Part shown: piece after piece, positions 37,626-46,375 of the stretch
How positions within the stretch are numbered: position 1 is the first letter of the stretch
Layout of the letters: each line of letters begins with the position of its first letter
Source of the DNA: Roseomonas acroporae
Lineage (GTDB): Bacteria > Pseudomonadota > Alphaproteobacteria > Acetobacterales > Acetobacteraceae
DNA: 64,000 bases
Assembly: GCF_023223525.1 (NCBI RefSeq)
Contig: NZ_JALPRX010000016.1
Span: forward strand, 24,457 to 88,456
Direction: 5' to 3'
Program-made: the position numbers and the translations under genes
Notes under the pieces: generated by a model
Databases searched by the model: none
The model's input: only the letters and a program-made list of their open reading frames with translations
What the model was told of the DNA's origin: nothing

Positions 37626-38237
37626 ATGTCGCTTGAGCATTGGAACGACCTGCTGGAACGTCTGGAGCCGGGCATGCGCGACGAGGTCCGCGCCGCCATG
37701 ACCGCGCCCGACCGCCACTATCACGACGCCCGGCACATCGGCGCCATCTGGCAGATGCACCTGGAGACCGGCGGCGACCCCGGGGACCAGGCCGTGCTCT
37801 GGGCCGCGGCCTATCATGACCTGATCCTGCTGCCGGGCGCGCCGCGCGGCGAGAACGAGGAAGCCTCGGCCCGGGCCTTCGAGCGCACCGCGTCGCGGCT
37901 CCGCCTCGATCCCGCCCTGACGGCCCGCGCCGCGCGCATGATCCGCGCCACCGGCGACCACCTCGCGGCCGAGGGCGAGGACGAGACCCGCTTCTGCGAC
38001 CTCGACCTCGCCGGCATGGCCAGCGACTGGGAATGCTTCTGCGAGAACACGCGCCGGCTGCGCCGGGAACACCCCGCGGCCAGCGACGCGGAGTTCCGCG
38101 ACGGCCGCCGCCGCTTCCTGATCGGCCTGGACCGCGCCCCGCGCCTGTTCCGCTCGCCCCGCACCCCCGCCTCCTGGGAACCGGCCGCGCGGGCCAACAT
38201 CGCCCGCGACATCAGGCTGCTGGGAGCCCGGCCATGA
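37626..38237 (+). CDS. HD-domain protein (predicted metal-dependent phosphohydrolase)
   Basis: A 203-residue soluble protein with the HD-superfamily pattern: RHYHDARHIGAIW near residue 30, AAAYHDLILLPG near 62 with the His-Asp pair, and a later Asp in CDLDLAGMAS. Relatives are annotated as predicted HD phosphohydrolases of unknown substrate. GGAGA lies a suitable distance before the ATG at 37626. It overlaps mazG by four bases (ATGA), which suggests a link to nucleotide turnover; that is inference. Confidence 0.82.
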   Translation: MSLEHWNDLLERLEPGMRDEVRAAMTAPDRHYHDARHIGAIWQMHLETGGDPGDQAVLWAAAYHDLILLPGAPRGENEEASARAFERTASRLRLDPALTARAARMIRATGDHLAAEGEDETRFCDLDLAGMASDWECFCENTRRLRREHPAASDAEFRDGRRRFLIGLDRAPRLFRSPRTPASWEPAARANIARDIRLLGARP

Positions 38238-39094
38238 GCGATCCCGAGGCGGCGCTCGGCCGGCTGCTGGCGGTGATGCGGCGGCTGCGCGACCCGCGCG
38301 ACGGCTGTCCCTGGGACCAGGCGCAGGACTTCGACAGCATCGCTCCCTACACGATCGAGGAGGCCTACGAGGTCGCCGACGCCATCGCCCGGCGCGACGG
38401 CGCCGCCCTGCTGGACGAGCTGGGCGATCTGCTGTTCCAGGTCGTCTTCTACGCGCAGATGGCGTCCGAGCGGCCCGAGGGAGACGGTCCAGAGGGAGAT
38501 GGCACCGCCACCAATCGTTTCGATTTCGGAGACGTCGCCCGGACGATCGCCGACAAGATGCTCCGCCGCCACCCGCACGTCTTCGGCGACGAGGCGGCGC
38601 GCGCCGCCGGCGCCGTGCGCGGCATGTGGGAGGCGCAGAAGGCCGCCGAGCGCGCCGCGCGGGCCGAGACGGGTACGCTGGCCGGCCTGCCGGCCGGCCT
38701 CCCTGCCCTCACCCGCGCCGCCAAGCTGACCCGGCGTGCCGCCCGCGTCGGCTTCGACTGGCCGGATGCCGAGGCCGTGCTGGAAAAGCTCGACGAGGAG
38801 GTGGCGGAGCTGCGCGCCGAGCTTCCCCGGGAAGGCGAGGACGGCGACCGGACCCGCCTCAAGGACGAGATGGGCGACCTGCTCTTCGTGCTGGCCAACC
38901 TGGCGCGCAAGCTCGACCTCGACCCCGAGGAATGCCTGCGCGGCGCCAACGCCAAGTTCGAGCGCCGCTTCGGCGCCGTGGAGCAGGCCCTCGCCGCGGA
39001 GGGCAAGGCACCGGGCGACGCGACGCTCGACGAGATGGAGGCGCAATGGGCCGCGGCGAAGCGCGCGGAGAGGACCGCACAGGGGAGGACCTGA
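38234..39094 (+). CDS. mazG: Nucleoside triphosphate pyrophosphohydrolase MazG
   Basis: Hydrolyses NTPs to NMP and pyrophosphate (286 aa). Both tandem MazG domains are visible. The first has DGCPWDQAQDFDSIAPYTIEE followed by EEAYEVADAI and DELGDLLFQVVF; the second has KLDEEVAELRAEL and DEMGDLLFVLANLAR. The acidic metal-binding pattern EExxE...ExxD is intact in both. A short insertion (SERPEGDGPEGDGTAT) in the first domain is repeat-like. The ATG overlaps the HD gene stop. Confidence 0.95.
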   Translation: MSDPEAALGRLLAVMRRLRDPRDGCPWDQAQDFDSIAPYTIEEAYEVADAIARRDGAALLDELGDLLFQVVFYAQMASERPEGDGPEGDGTATNRFDFGDVARTIADKMLRRHPHVFGDEAARAAGAVRGMWEAQKAAERAARAETGTLAGLPAGLPALTRAAKLTRRAARVGFDWPDAEAVLEKLDEEVAELRAELPREGEDGDRTRLKDEMGDLLFVLANLARKLDLDPEECLRGANAKFERRFGAVEQALAAEGKAPGDATLDEMEAQWAAAKRAERTAQGRT

Positions 39095-39188
39095 CCGGGC
39101 GGACGCCGCCGGCATCCGTTGCGCGAATCCCGCGGCACCGTAACCTTGCCTCCTGGCACCCGACGAGAGGTGCCCGGAGGAAGCGATC

Positions 39189-40328
39189 ATGGACGATCTC
39201 ACCCGGCGAGCCGGCCTTGGCCTCGCCCTCGGCCTGGTGGCCACGCCGCTGCTGGCGCAGACCGGTGCGGCACCTTCCGCCGCCGGCTCATCCTCCGCCC
39301 CTGCCCCCGCCCCTGCCCCCGCCGGCGCACCCGCGGAGGCCGTCCACACCATTCCCCGCTTCACCTTCGAGAACGGCCGCAGCCTGGACGGGATGAAGGT
39401 CGGCTACGCCACCTGGGGCCGGCTGAACCAGCGCCGGGACAACGCCATCCTGCTCGTGCCGGGAACCAGCAGCGGCCGCCACTTCGCCGCGAGCTACATC
39501 GGACCGGGCAAGGCCTTCGACACCGACCGCTACTTCGTCATCGGGGCAGACCCGATCGGCGGCGGCAATTCCTCGAAGCCCGCCGACGGGATGGGCGTCG
39601 ACTTCCCGCGCTACACCATCCGCGACATGGTGCGCGCGCAGCACGAGCTGGTCACGCGCGGGCTGGGGCTGGAGCGGCTGCTGGCGGTGGGCGGCTCCTC
39701 GATGGGCTCCTTCCAGGGCCTGGAATGGGGCATCGCGCATCCGGAGATGATGCGGGCGCTCATCCTCTGGGTGCCGGCGGCGCGCAGCGACCGGCGCTTC
39801 CAGACGGTCGTGGACACGGTCGAGGCGATGATCACGCTCGATCCCGGCTACCAGGGCGGCCGCTACGCCGGCAACCCGACCGAGGGCATACGCCGGGCCG
39901 GCATCATCTACTTCCCCTGGCTCTACAGCGATGCCTATCTGACCTCCGCGGCGCTGCGCGACGATGCCGTCTTCGACCGGGCGAAATTCGCCTTCGGCGA
40001 GAACTGGGCGCGCAACTGGGACGCCAATTCGATCCTCTGGCGCTACCACGCCAGCCGCAACCACGACGTCTCGAAGCCTTTCGGCGGCGACATGGCGGCG
40101 GCGCTCGGCCGGATCCGCGCCCAGGCGCTGGTGATCGCGAGCAGCACGGACCGCACCATCGCGCCCGACCTCACCGCCGAGATGATGCAGCATCTGCCGC
40201 TGGTGAACTACCTGCGGGTCGAGACCGACAAGGGCCACCTCGCCACCTCGCAGCCCGAGGGCACGCCGGAGTGGAACGCGGTGAACGCCCGCACCCGCGA
40301 TTTCCTCGTCCGGCTCGGGACGGGGTGA
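39189..40328 (+). CDS. Secreted alpha/beta hydrolase, homoserine acetyltransferase (MetX)-like
   Basis: An alpha/beta-fold protein (379 aa) with the MetX layout: VGYATWGRLNQRRDNAILL, LVPGTSSGRHFA, the nucleophile elbow AVGGSSMGSFQGLEWG and a late DKGHLA histidine. The conserved MetX GGSMGG is changed to GGSSMGS. A signal peptide (RRAGLGLALGLVATPLLAQ) and an Ala/Pro linker precede it. Cytoplasmic MetX makes O-acetylhomoserine, which would be odd in the periplasm, so this is probably a hydrolase or acyltransferase of another substrate. GGAGG lies nine bases before the ATG. Confidence 0.85.
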   Translation: MDDLTRRAGLGLALGLVATPLLAQTGAAPSAAGSSSAPAPAPAPAGAPAEAVHTIPRFTFENGRSLDGMKVGYATWGRLNQRRDNAILLVPGTSSGRHFAASYIGPGKAFDTDRYFVIGADPIGGGNSSKPADGMGVDFPRYTIRDMVRAQHELVTRGLGLERLLAVGGSSMGSFQGLEWGIAHPEMMRALILWVPAARSDRRFQTVVDTVEAMITLDPGYQGGRYAGNPTEGIRRAGIIYFPWLYSDAYLTSAALRDDAVFDRAKFAFGENWARNWDANSILWRYHASRNHDVSKPFGGDMAAALGRIRAQALVIASSTDRTIAPDLTAEMMQHLPLVNYLRVETDKGHLATSQPEGTPEWNAVNARTRDFLVRLGTG

Positions 40329-40392
40329 CTCCGGGGCCCGGGAAGTCCCCGGGATCCATGGGAGACCGTGGCAGCCGGGGCTGCCGCGGGCC

Positions 40393-41217
40393 TCACGGGT
40401 CCAGCATCGTGGCCCGCACCGCCTCCCATGTCTCCCGGTCCGGCGCCGCGATCAGGCCGCCGGTGGTCTCCAGCACCGAATAGGGCGAGCCGTCGAAGCG
40501 GGCCGCGTAGCCTCCCGACTCGCGGTGCAGCAGCCAGCCCGCCGCGTGGTCCCAGGGCATGGTGCGGTTGAACAGCAGCACATGCGCGTGCCCGGCCGTC
40601 ACCACGCGGTAGGCATGGGCGGCGCAGTGGTACTCGAAATGCGCCCCGAAGCGCGGCATGCGGCAGGCGACGCGCTGGCGCAGCGGCTCGGGCAGGTAGC
40701 GGAAGGAGATCGAGGCCTTCATCTGCTCCAGCGGCCGCGCCGGCGCGACCCGCAGCGTCGTCCGTGCCCCCGCCGCATCCTCCAGCCAGGCCCCCTGCCC
40801 GGCCGCCGCGATCGCCGTGTCGTCCACGAAGGGGTCGTGGATCCAGCCCGCCACGATCTCGCCGTGCCGCACCGCCGCCGCCATCACGCCGAACAGCGGC
40901 ACGCCGGCGACGAAATTGGCGGTGCCGTCCACCGGATCGAGGATGAAGGCGAGCGGCGCCCCCGCGAGCCGGGGCAGCAGCGACGGGTCGGCGGCGCAGC
41001 CCTCCTCGCCGACGATCAGGCAGCCGGGGAAGCGCGCCTCCAGCGCCGCGGCGATGCGCCGCTCGGCGATCTCGTCGGCATCGGTGACGAGGTCGAACGG
41101 CCCGTTCTTGGCCCGTATCCCGTCGGCGCCCAGGCGCCGGAAGCGCGGCAGTATCTCGGTCCGCGCCGCCTCGCGCAGCAGCGAGGCGACCTCCGTCAGA
41201 GTCGCGCGGTCGAACAT
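40393..41217 (-). CDS. Inositol monophosphatase family protein
   Basis: A Mg-dependent phosphatase (274 aa). Metal-site motifs are GEEGCAADP, the signature ILDPVDGTANFVAGVP near residue 95, and the late WDHAAGWLLHRESGG near 220. Family members act on inositol phosphates, histidinol phosphate or PAP; the substrate here is not evident. It is convergent with the MetX-like gene, with 64 bases including short GC hairpins between them, and lies 15 bases after the hflX stop on the same strand, so may be cotranscribed with hfq-hflX. Confidence 0.92.
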   Translation of the reverse strand: MFDRATLTEVASLLREAARTEILPRFRRLGADGIRAKNGPFDLVTDADEIAERRIAAALEARFPGCLIVGEEGCAADPSLLPRLAGAPLAFILDPVDGTANFVAGVPLFGVMAAAVRHGEIVAGWIHDPFVDDTAIAAAGQGAWLEDAAGARTTLRVAPARPLEQMKASISFRYLPEPLRQRVACRMPRFGAHFEYHCAAHAYRVVTAGHAHVLLFNRTMPWDHAAGWLLHRESGGYAARFDGSPYSVLETTGGLIAAPDRETWEAVRATMLDP

Positions 41218-41232
41218 GCGGGATCGTCCTCT

Positions 41233-42669
41233 TCAGCTCGCCCGCTGCTCGAATCGTGCCCGGTCGGCGGGCGAAAGGCGGACGCGGAGCTGAATATCGT
41301 GCTCGCCATCCTCGCGCGATAGCACCTCTCCATGACGATAGAGCCAGGCGAGCCCGGCGCCGTCCGCGGCCGGCAGCGCCAGTTCCACCGTCTCCATGCC
41401 GGCGGCGAGCCGCTCGTCCAGCACCGCGCGCAGCGCCTCCAGCCCCTCGCCGGTCAGCGCCGAGACGGCCACGGCCTGCCCGTCCTGCCCCGGCGCGACG
41501 CTCCCCGGCGCGCCAGCCTGGGCGCCGACCGGGGCTTGGCCACCCGGCACATGATCGGTGCCGCCGAGCAGGTCGGCCTTGTTCAGCACCTCGATGACGC
41601 GGCTCCGCCAGCCGGCGTCGAGGGCCGCGTCCGGCCCCTCGGCCATGTCGTCCAGCACGCCGAGCACGTCGGCGCGCTGCGCAGCGGTGTCGGGATGCGC
41701 CACGTCGCGGACGTGCAGGATCACGTCGGCGGCGGCCACCTCCTCCAGCGTGGCGCGGAAGGCGGCGACCAGCTCGGTCGGCAGCTCCGAGATGAAGCCC
41801 ACCGTGTCGGAGAGGATCGCGACGCGGCCGGAGGGCAGCCGGATGGCGCGCATGGTCGGGTCGAGCGTCGCGAAGAGCTGGTCCTGCGCGTAGACGCCGG
41901 CGCCGGTGAGCGCGTTGAACAGGGTGGACTTGCCGGCATTGGTGTAGCCGACCAGCGCCACCACCGGGTAGGGCACGCGCCGCCTTGCCTCGCGGTGCAG
42001 GCCGCGCGTGCGCCGCACCTGCTCCAGCTCGCGCTTGAGCTTGACGATGCGCTCGCCGATCAGCCGCCGGTCGATCTCGATCTGGGACTCGCCGGGGCCG
42101 CCGAGGAAGCCGAAGCCGCCGCGCTGCCGTTCCAGGTGGGTCCAGGACCGCACCAGCCGGGTGCGCTGGTACTCCAGATGCGCGAGCTCGACCTGCAGCG
42201 TGCCTTCCCGCGTGCGGGCGCGCTCGCCGAAGATCTCCAGGATCAGCCCGGTGCGGTCGATGACCTTGCAGTCCCAGGCGCGTTCCAGGTTGCGCTGCTG
42301 CACCGGCGTCAGCGCGGCGTCGACCACCGCGACGGCGACCGACTGCTCCTCGATCGACTGGCGCACCATCTCCACCTGCCCCTCGCCCAGCAGGGTGCTG
42401 GGGCGGCGCAGGCGCAGCGGGTAGACGGCGCTGTGGACGACGGTGACGCCGATGCTGGCGGTCAGGCCCACCGCCTCCGCGAGCCGCGCCTCCGCGGCGC
42501 GCTGCCCGGACGCGTCGGAGGCCGGGCGGGTGCCGAACCCCTCGGCGGCGGGGCGATGCGGCCGCTCGAAGGGCAGGATGACGGCGGCCCTGGTGTGGCC
42601 GCCATCGGTCGGATGGACGGCGGCCTTCGCGCGGCCGCCGTCGGTCGAATTGGCAGGTTGCAGTATCAG
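41233..42669 (-). CDS. hflX: GTPase HflX, apparent CTG start
   Basis: A ribosome-associated GTPase (478 aa from the CTG). The N-terminal domain has [26 protein letters not shown] and [11 protein letters not shown]; a coiled coil ([20 protein letters not shown]) follows. The GTPase motifs are [17 protein letters not shown] and NKADLL. The conserved opening [11 protein letters not shown] lies upstream of the first in-frame GTG (42471), and no ATG, GTG or TTG exists between hfq and it. A CTG at 42669 overlaps the hfq stop as CTGA and is the best start. Codons in the leader are repeat-like. Confidence 0.9.
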   Translation of the reverse strand: MILQPANSTDGGRAKAAVHPTDGGHTRAAVILPFERPHRPAAEGFGTRPASDASGQRAAEARLAEAVGLTASIGVTVVHSAVYPLRLRRPSTLLGEGQVEMVRQSIEEQSVAVAVVDAALTPVQQRNLERAWDCKVIDRTGLILEIFGERARTREGTLQVELAHLEYQRTRLVRSWTHLERQRGGFGFLGGPGESQIEIDRRLIGERIVKLKRELEQVRRTRGLHREARRRVPYPVVALVGYTNAGKSTLFNALTGAGVYAQDQLFATLDPTMRAIRLPSGRVAILSDTVGFISELPTELVAAFRATLEEVAAADVILHVRDVAHPDTAAQRADVLGVLDDMAEGPDAALDAGWRSRVIEVLNKADLLGGTDHVPGGQAPVGAQAGAPGSVAPGQDGQAVAVSALTGEGLEALRAVLDERLAAGMETVELALPAADGAGLAWLYRHGEVLSREDGEHDIQLRVRLSPADRARFEQRAS

Positions 42670-42992
42670 CTCCCGCTTGCCGTGGCCGTCTCCCGCACCG
42701 GCAGGGAAAGCGCCTCGCGGGTCAGGGTGTTGCCCTCCGGCCGGGCCGTGGCACCCGCGGCGCTGGCGTCGAAGAGCTGGATGGGCGCACCGGGCATCAC
42801 GGTGCTGATGGCGTGCTTGTAGACGAGCTGGGTATGACCGTCCCGGCGCAGCAGCACCGAGAAATTGTCGAACCAGGTGATGATGCCCTGGAGCTTCACG
42901 CCGTTGACCAGGAAGATGGTCACCGGGGTCTTGCTCTTGCGCACGTGGTTCAGGAACACGTCCTGCACGTTCTGGGATTTCTCTGCGGCCAT
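42666..42992 (-). CDS. hfq: RNA chaperone Hfq
   Basis: A small Sm-like hexameric RNA chaperone (108 aa) that helps sRNAs pair with mRNAs. The Sm1 region is [20 protein letters not shown] and the Sm2 region ends [13 protein letters not shown]. Both are near-invariant in alphaproteobacteria. The C-terminal tail (about 35 aa) is longer than usual for the class. The start at 42992 is the ATG that yields the standard N-terminus AAEKSQNVQ. hflX follows with a four-base overlap. Confidence 0.97.
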   Translation of the reverse strand: MAAEKSQNVQDVFLNHVRKSKTPVTIFLVNGVKLQGIITWFDNFSVLLRRDGHTQLVYKHAISTVMPGAPIQLFDASAAGATARPEGNTLTREALSLPVRETATASGS

Positions 42993-43172
42993 GGCCGTAG
43001 GCCCTTTCGCGCCGGCGGCACGCCCGTCCCCGCGAGGGGCGGATCGTCGCCAGCTTGTTGATGGCGCGCGCCGGGCGCGCACCATGGGTTGGTGGATGCG
43101 GCGGGAAGACCCCGCCCGGCCCCGCCAGTGTTCGGCGGCCAGCCAATGCCCAATCTGGCGATCCACAACCGT

Positions 43173-43874
43173 TCAGGCAAGCGTTTCGAGTCGGGCGAGC
43201 GTCTCGAGATGGCGCGCCAGGGCCGGCGCATCCGGGAAGGCGGCATCGGGGGCGAGGCTGGCGACGCCGCCGTCATGCGCGGCATCGCCCAGCAGCACCG
43301 CGGTGCAGCCGGCGGCACGCGCGCCCTGGATGTCGATGCCGGTGTCGCCGACATACCAGACCGCCGGGCCGGGCTCGATGCCGAGCGGCGCCAGCGCCAT
43401 GCGGAAGGGCGCCGGGTCGGGCTTGTCGGAGGCGGCGTCGCCGGCGCCGACCAGGGCGCCGAAATAGCCGCCCCAGCCGAGATGCGCCGCCTCGGCGCGC
43501 AGCAGCGGCCCCTGCTTGTTGCTCACCACGCCCTGCGGCCAGCGCGCCGCGGCGCGCAGCGCGGCTTCCGCCCCCGGCATGGGGGCGAGGACGGCGAGAT
43601 GGCGGGCGCGCACCTCGGCATAGAACAGGTCCCGGGCGCGCTCCCATTCCCCGCCGAAGATCTCGGGGAAGCTCTCGCGCAGGGAACGGCGGACGCGCCC
43701 CTTGGTCTCCGCCACCGTCCAGGCCGGCAGGCCGAAGGCGGCGAAGGCCGCGTTCAGCCCTGCCGCGATGGCGGCCCAGCCATCCACCAGCGTGTTGTCC
43801 CAGTCCCAGAGGATGGCGCGCGGGCGCGGCGGGGCCGGGACTTCCGCCCCCGCTTCCACGGCGGGTGCCGTCAC
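43173..43874 (-). CDS. HAD family hydrolase (phosphoglycolate phosphatase-like)
   Basis: A 233-residue HAD phosphatase. Motif I is DWDNTLVDG near residue 24, motif II is in VVSNKQGPLLRAE, the motif III lysine is in SDKPDPAPFRMA and motif IV is VGDTGIDIQGARAAG. A four-helix cap follows motif I, as in Gph and related enzymes. It starts at a GTG overlapping the dat stop (GTGA). The physiological substrate is not clear; dephosphorylating 2-phosphoglycolate is the family default. Confidence 0.9.
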   Translation of the reverse strand: MTAPAVEAGAEVPAPPRPRAILWDWDNTLVDGWAAIAAGLNAAFAAFGLPAWTVAETKGRVRRSLRESFPEIFGGEWERARDLFYAEVRARHLAVLAPMPGAEAALRAAARWPQGVVSNKQGPLLRAEAAHLGWGGYFGALVGAGDAASDKPDPAPFRMALAPLGIEPGPAVWYVGDTGIDIQGARAAGCTAVLLGDAAHDGGVASLAPDAAFPDAPALARHLETLARLETLA

Positions 43875-44758
43875 GCCGCGGCCCCGGGGCGGGAGTTGCT
43901 CGGCAGCCCCTTCACGTGCCGCGCGAAGATCTCGAACAGCCGGCGGGTCACCGGGCCGGGCCGCCCGTCGCCCACCGACTCGCCGTCGATCGCCAGGATC
44001 GGCTTCACGAAGCTGGTGGCCGAGGTCAGGAAGGCCTCGCGGGCCCGACGCGCCTCCTCCACCGTGAAGCCGCGCTCCTCGAAGTCGATCCCGGACCCGG
44101 TGAGCAGCTCCATCAGCGCGCCGCGCGTGCAGCCCGGCAGCACGGCATGGTCGAGGTGCCGGGTGCGCAGCACCCCCTCCTCGTCCACGATCCATACCGT
44201 GGTGGAGGAGCCCTCGGTCACCTGGCCGGTGCCCTCCTCGTAGAGGATCGCCTCGCCCGCCCCCTGCTCGCGCGCCGCCTGCTTGGCCAGCACGTTGGGC
44301 AGCAGGTTGACGCTCTTGATGTCGCGCCGCGCCCAGCGAAGGTCGGGATGGGTGATCGCCCTGAGGTTCCAGCCCTCCAGCGAGGCCGGGAAGCCGGGGA
44401 TGCGCCGGGCCGTCACCACGAAGGCGGGCGGCACGGCGGCGGCGGGGAAGCCGTGGTCGCGCCGGGCGACGCCGCGGGTGATCTGCATGTAGACCAGCCC
44501 GTCGGTGATGCGGTTGCGCCGCACCACCTCGCGCAGCACCTGCCGCAGCGCCCGTCGCCCCATCGGCTGGGCGAGGCGGATCTCGCCCAGCGAGCGCTCC
44601 ATGCGGGAGAGGTGGGCGTCCTCGTCGATGAAGCGGCCGTCCTGGACGTGGACCACCTCGTAGATGCCGTCGCCGAACTGGTAGCCGCGATCCTCGATGT
44701 TCACCGCGGCGTCGCGCTGCGGCAGGTAGCGTCCGTTGACGTAGGCGATACGCGACAT
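43871..44758 (-). CDS. dat: D-amino-acid transaminase
   Basis: A PLP-dependent class IV aminotransferase (295 aa), making D-glutamate or D-alanine from 2-oxo acids. It opens RIAYVNGRYLPQRDAAVNIE, then DRGYQFGDGIYEVV. The PLP lysine is in RRDIKSVNLLPNVLAKQ (about residue 145), and EGSSTTVWIV and LPGCTRGALMELL complete the family pattern. A D-specific rather than branched-chain role is inferred from overall similarity and position next to the ntr cluster, where alphaproteobacterial dat genes often lie. The ATG at 44758 has AGAGGGC before it. Confidence 0.9.
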   Translation of the reverse strand: MSRIAYVNGRYLPQRDAAVNIEDRGYQFGDGIYEVVHVQDGRFIDEDAHLSRMERSLGEIRLAQPMGRRALRQVLREVVRRNRITDGLVYMQITRGVARRDHGFPAAAVPPAFVVTARRIPGFPASLEGWNLRAITHPDLRWARRDIKSVNLLPNVLAKQAAREQGAGEAILYEEGTGQVTEGSSTTVWIVDEEGVLRTRHLDHAVLPGCTRGALMELLTGSGIDFEERGFTVEEARRAREAFLTSATSFVKPILAIDGESVGDGRPGPVTRRLFEIFARHVKGLPSNSRPGAAA

Positions 44759-44893
44759 GGTGCCCTCTGCGGCTGAGCACCCCGCGCGGCACGGCAGCGG
44801 CCGGCGCGCGGGGATGCATCGGAACTGGCCCCTGACCCGGCGCGGGGCCGCGCCGGCCCCGGCACGCTCATGGTGTGTGAAGAAATCGAACCC

Positions 44894-44962
44894 GTGAAAG
44901 AATGCCCGTTGAAAAGACCCGTCTTTTTCGGCCGGTTCCAACGCTGACGGGCATTCTTTCAC
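44894..44962. other. Perfect 16-bp inverted repeat between ntrX and dat
   Basis: GTGAAAGAATGCCCGT (44894-44909) and ACGGGCATTCTTTCAC (44947-44962) are exact reverse complements around a 37-base loop. Inside the loop GAAAAGAC and GTCTTTTTC can form a second, smaller stem. It starts six bases after the ntrX stop on the minus strand, so it may be a terminator or an attenuator between ntrX and dat, or a protein-binding site. The high A/T content of the arms sets it apart from the usual GC hairpins here. Confidence 0.7.
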
Positions 44963-44968
44963 AAACTC

Positions 44969-46375
44969 TCAGGCGATCGGCGTCGGCGTCCGCTCGTCCG
45001 CCTGCACGCCGAGGAATTTCAGCTTCCGGTGCAGCGCGCTGCGCTCCATGCCGACGAAATTGGCGGTGCGGCTGATGTTGCCGCCGAAGCGGAGGAGCTG
45101 CGCCTCCAGGTACTGCTTCTCGAACAGCTCCCGCGCCTCGCGCAGCGGCAGCGTCATGATCTCGGAGGAGCGGTCGAGCTTGAGCATGGCCGGCGCCGCC
45201 GAGCCCACCTCGGGTGGCAGCATGTCGGCGCGGATCGGGTCGCTCGCCGCCCCCGGGGCCATGATCAGCAGCCAGTCGATCAGGTTGCGGAGCTGGCGGA
45301 CATTGCCCGGCCAGTCATAGGCCTGCATGGCGGCCAGCGCGTCCTCGGAGAGGTCGCGCGGCGGCATGCCGGAGGTCTCGCCGGAACGCTGCATGAAGTG
45401 GCGCGCCAGCGTCGGCACGTCGTCGCGGCGCTCGCGCAGCGGCGGCATGCGCAGCGGCACGACGGAGAGCCGGTAGAACAGGTCCTCGCGGAAGCGCCCG
45501 GCCTGGATCTCGGCGGCGAGGTCGCGGTTGGTAGTGGCGATCACCCGCACGTCCACCTTCACCCGCGTGGCGCCGCCGACCCGCTCGAAGCCCTGCTCCT
45601 GCAGGGCACGGACGATCTTGCCCTGCGTCTCCAGCGGCATGTCCGCCACCTCGTCGAGCAGCAGCGTGCCGCCATGGGCGCGCTCCAGCACGCCGGCGCG
45701 GCGCGGCTGGGCCACGCCGTCCGTTCCGGGCTCGACCCCGAACAGCTCCTCCTCGAAGCGGGCCGGGTTCAGCGTGGCGCAGTTCAGCGCGACGAAGGGC
45801 CCGTCGGCGCGGCGGGAGCGGGCATGGATCATGCGTGCCGCCACCTCCTTGCCGGTACCGGCGGGGCCCGAGATCAGCACCCGGCTGCCGGTCGGCGCCA
45901 CCTTCTCGATGGCGCCGCGGATCTGCGAGATCGCGGCCGAGACGCCGACCAGGTCGGTCTCCGGCCCGGCGCGCAGGCGCAGCTCGCTGTTCTCGCGCTT
46001 GAGCCGGGCGGCCTCCAGGGCGCGCTCGGCCACCAGCAGCAGCCGGTCGGTCTTGAACGGCTTCTCGATGAAGTCGTAGGCGCCCTGGCGGATCGCCTGC
46101 ACCGCGGTCTCGATCGTGCCGTGGCCCGAGATCATCACCACCGGGACCTGGGGGTCCTCGCGCGAGATCGAGTCGAGGATGCCGAGCCCGTCGAGGCGGG
46201 AATTCTGCAGCCAGACGTCGAGCACCACCAGCGACGGCCGCCGGGCGCGGAAGGCCGCCAGCGCGGTGTCGCTGTTGTGCGCCTGACGCGTCTCGTAGCC
46301 CTCGTCCGTCAGGATGCCCTCGATCAGGGCCCGGATGTCGGGTTCGTCGTCGACGATCAGGATCTCATGCGCCAT
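44969..46375 (-). CDS. ntrX: Nitrogen-regulation response regulator NtrX
   Basis: A sigma54-activator-like regulator (468 aa) paired with NtrY. The receiver phospho-acceptor is Asp53 in LVVLDVWLQNSRLDG. The AAA+ domain has a variant Walker A GPAGTGKEVAARM and Walker B GGTLLLDEVADMP, but the GAFTGA loop that contacts sigma54 is missing (the equivalent reads GVEPGTDGVAQPRRAG), as in other alphaproteobacterial NtrX. The Fis-type DNA-binding helices are NISRTANFVGMERSALHRKL. I chose the ATG at 46375; a GTG nine bases upstream is in frame. It overlaps ntrY. Confidence 0.95.
   Translation of the reverse strand: MAHEILIVDDEPDIRALIEGILTDEGYETRQAHNSDTALAAFRARRPSLVVLDVWLQNSRLDGLGILDSISREDPQVPVVMISGHGTIETAVQAIRQGAYDFIEKPFKTDRLLLVAERALEAARLKRENSELRLRAGPETDLVGVSAAISQIRGAIEKVAPTGSRVLISGPAGTGKEVAARMIHARSRRADGPFVALNCATLNPARFEEELFGVEPGTDGVAQPRRAGVLERAHGGTLLLDEVADMPLETQGKIVRALQEQGFERVGGATRVKVDVRVIATTNRDLAAEIQAGRFREDLFYRLSVVPLRMPPLRERRDDVPTLARHFMQRSGETSGMPPRDLSEDALAAMQAYDWPGNVRQLRNLIDWLLIMAPGAASDPIRADMLPPEVGSAAPAMLKLDRSSEIMTLPLREARELFEKQYLEAQLLRFGGNISRTANFVGMERSALHRKLKFLGVQADERTPTPIA

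Noticed and set aside
41233..43146. An Hfq-HflX fusion protein
   Set aside because: The hflX frame is open through hfq, but hfq is translated in another frame and has its own stop; the upstream part of the hflX frame reads as Arg/Pro/Gly-rich shadow.
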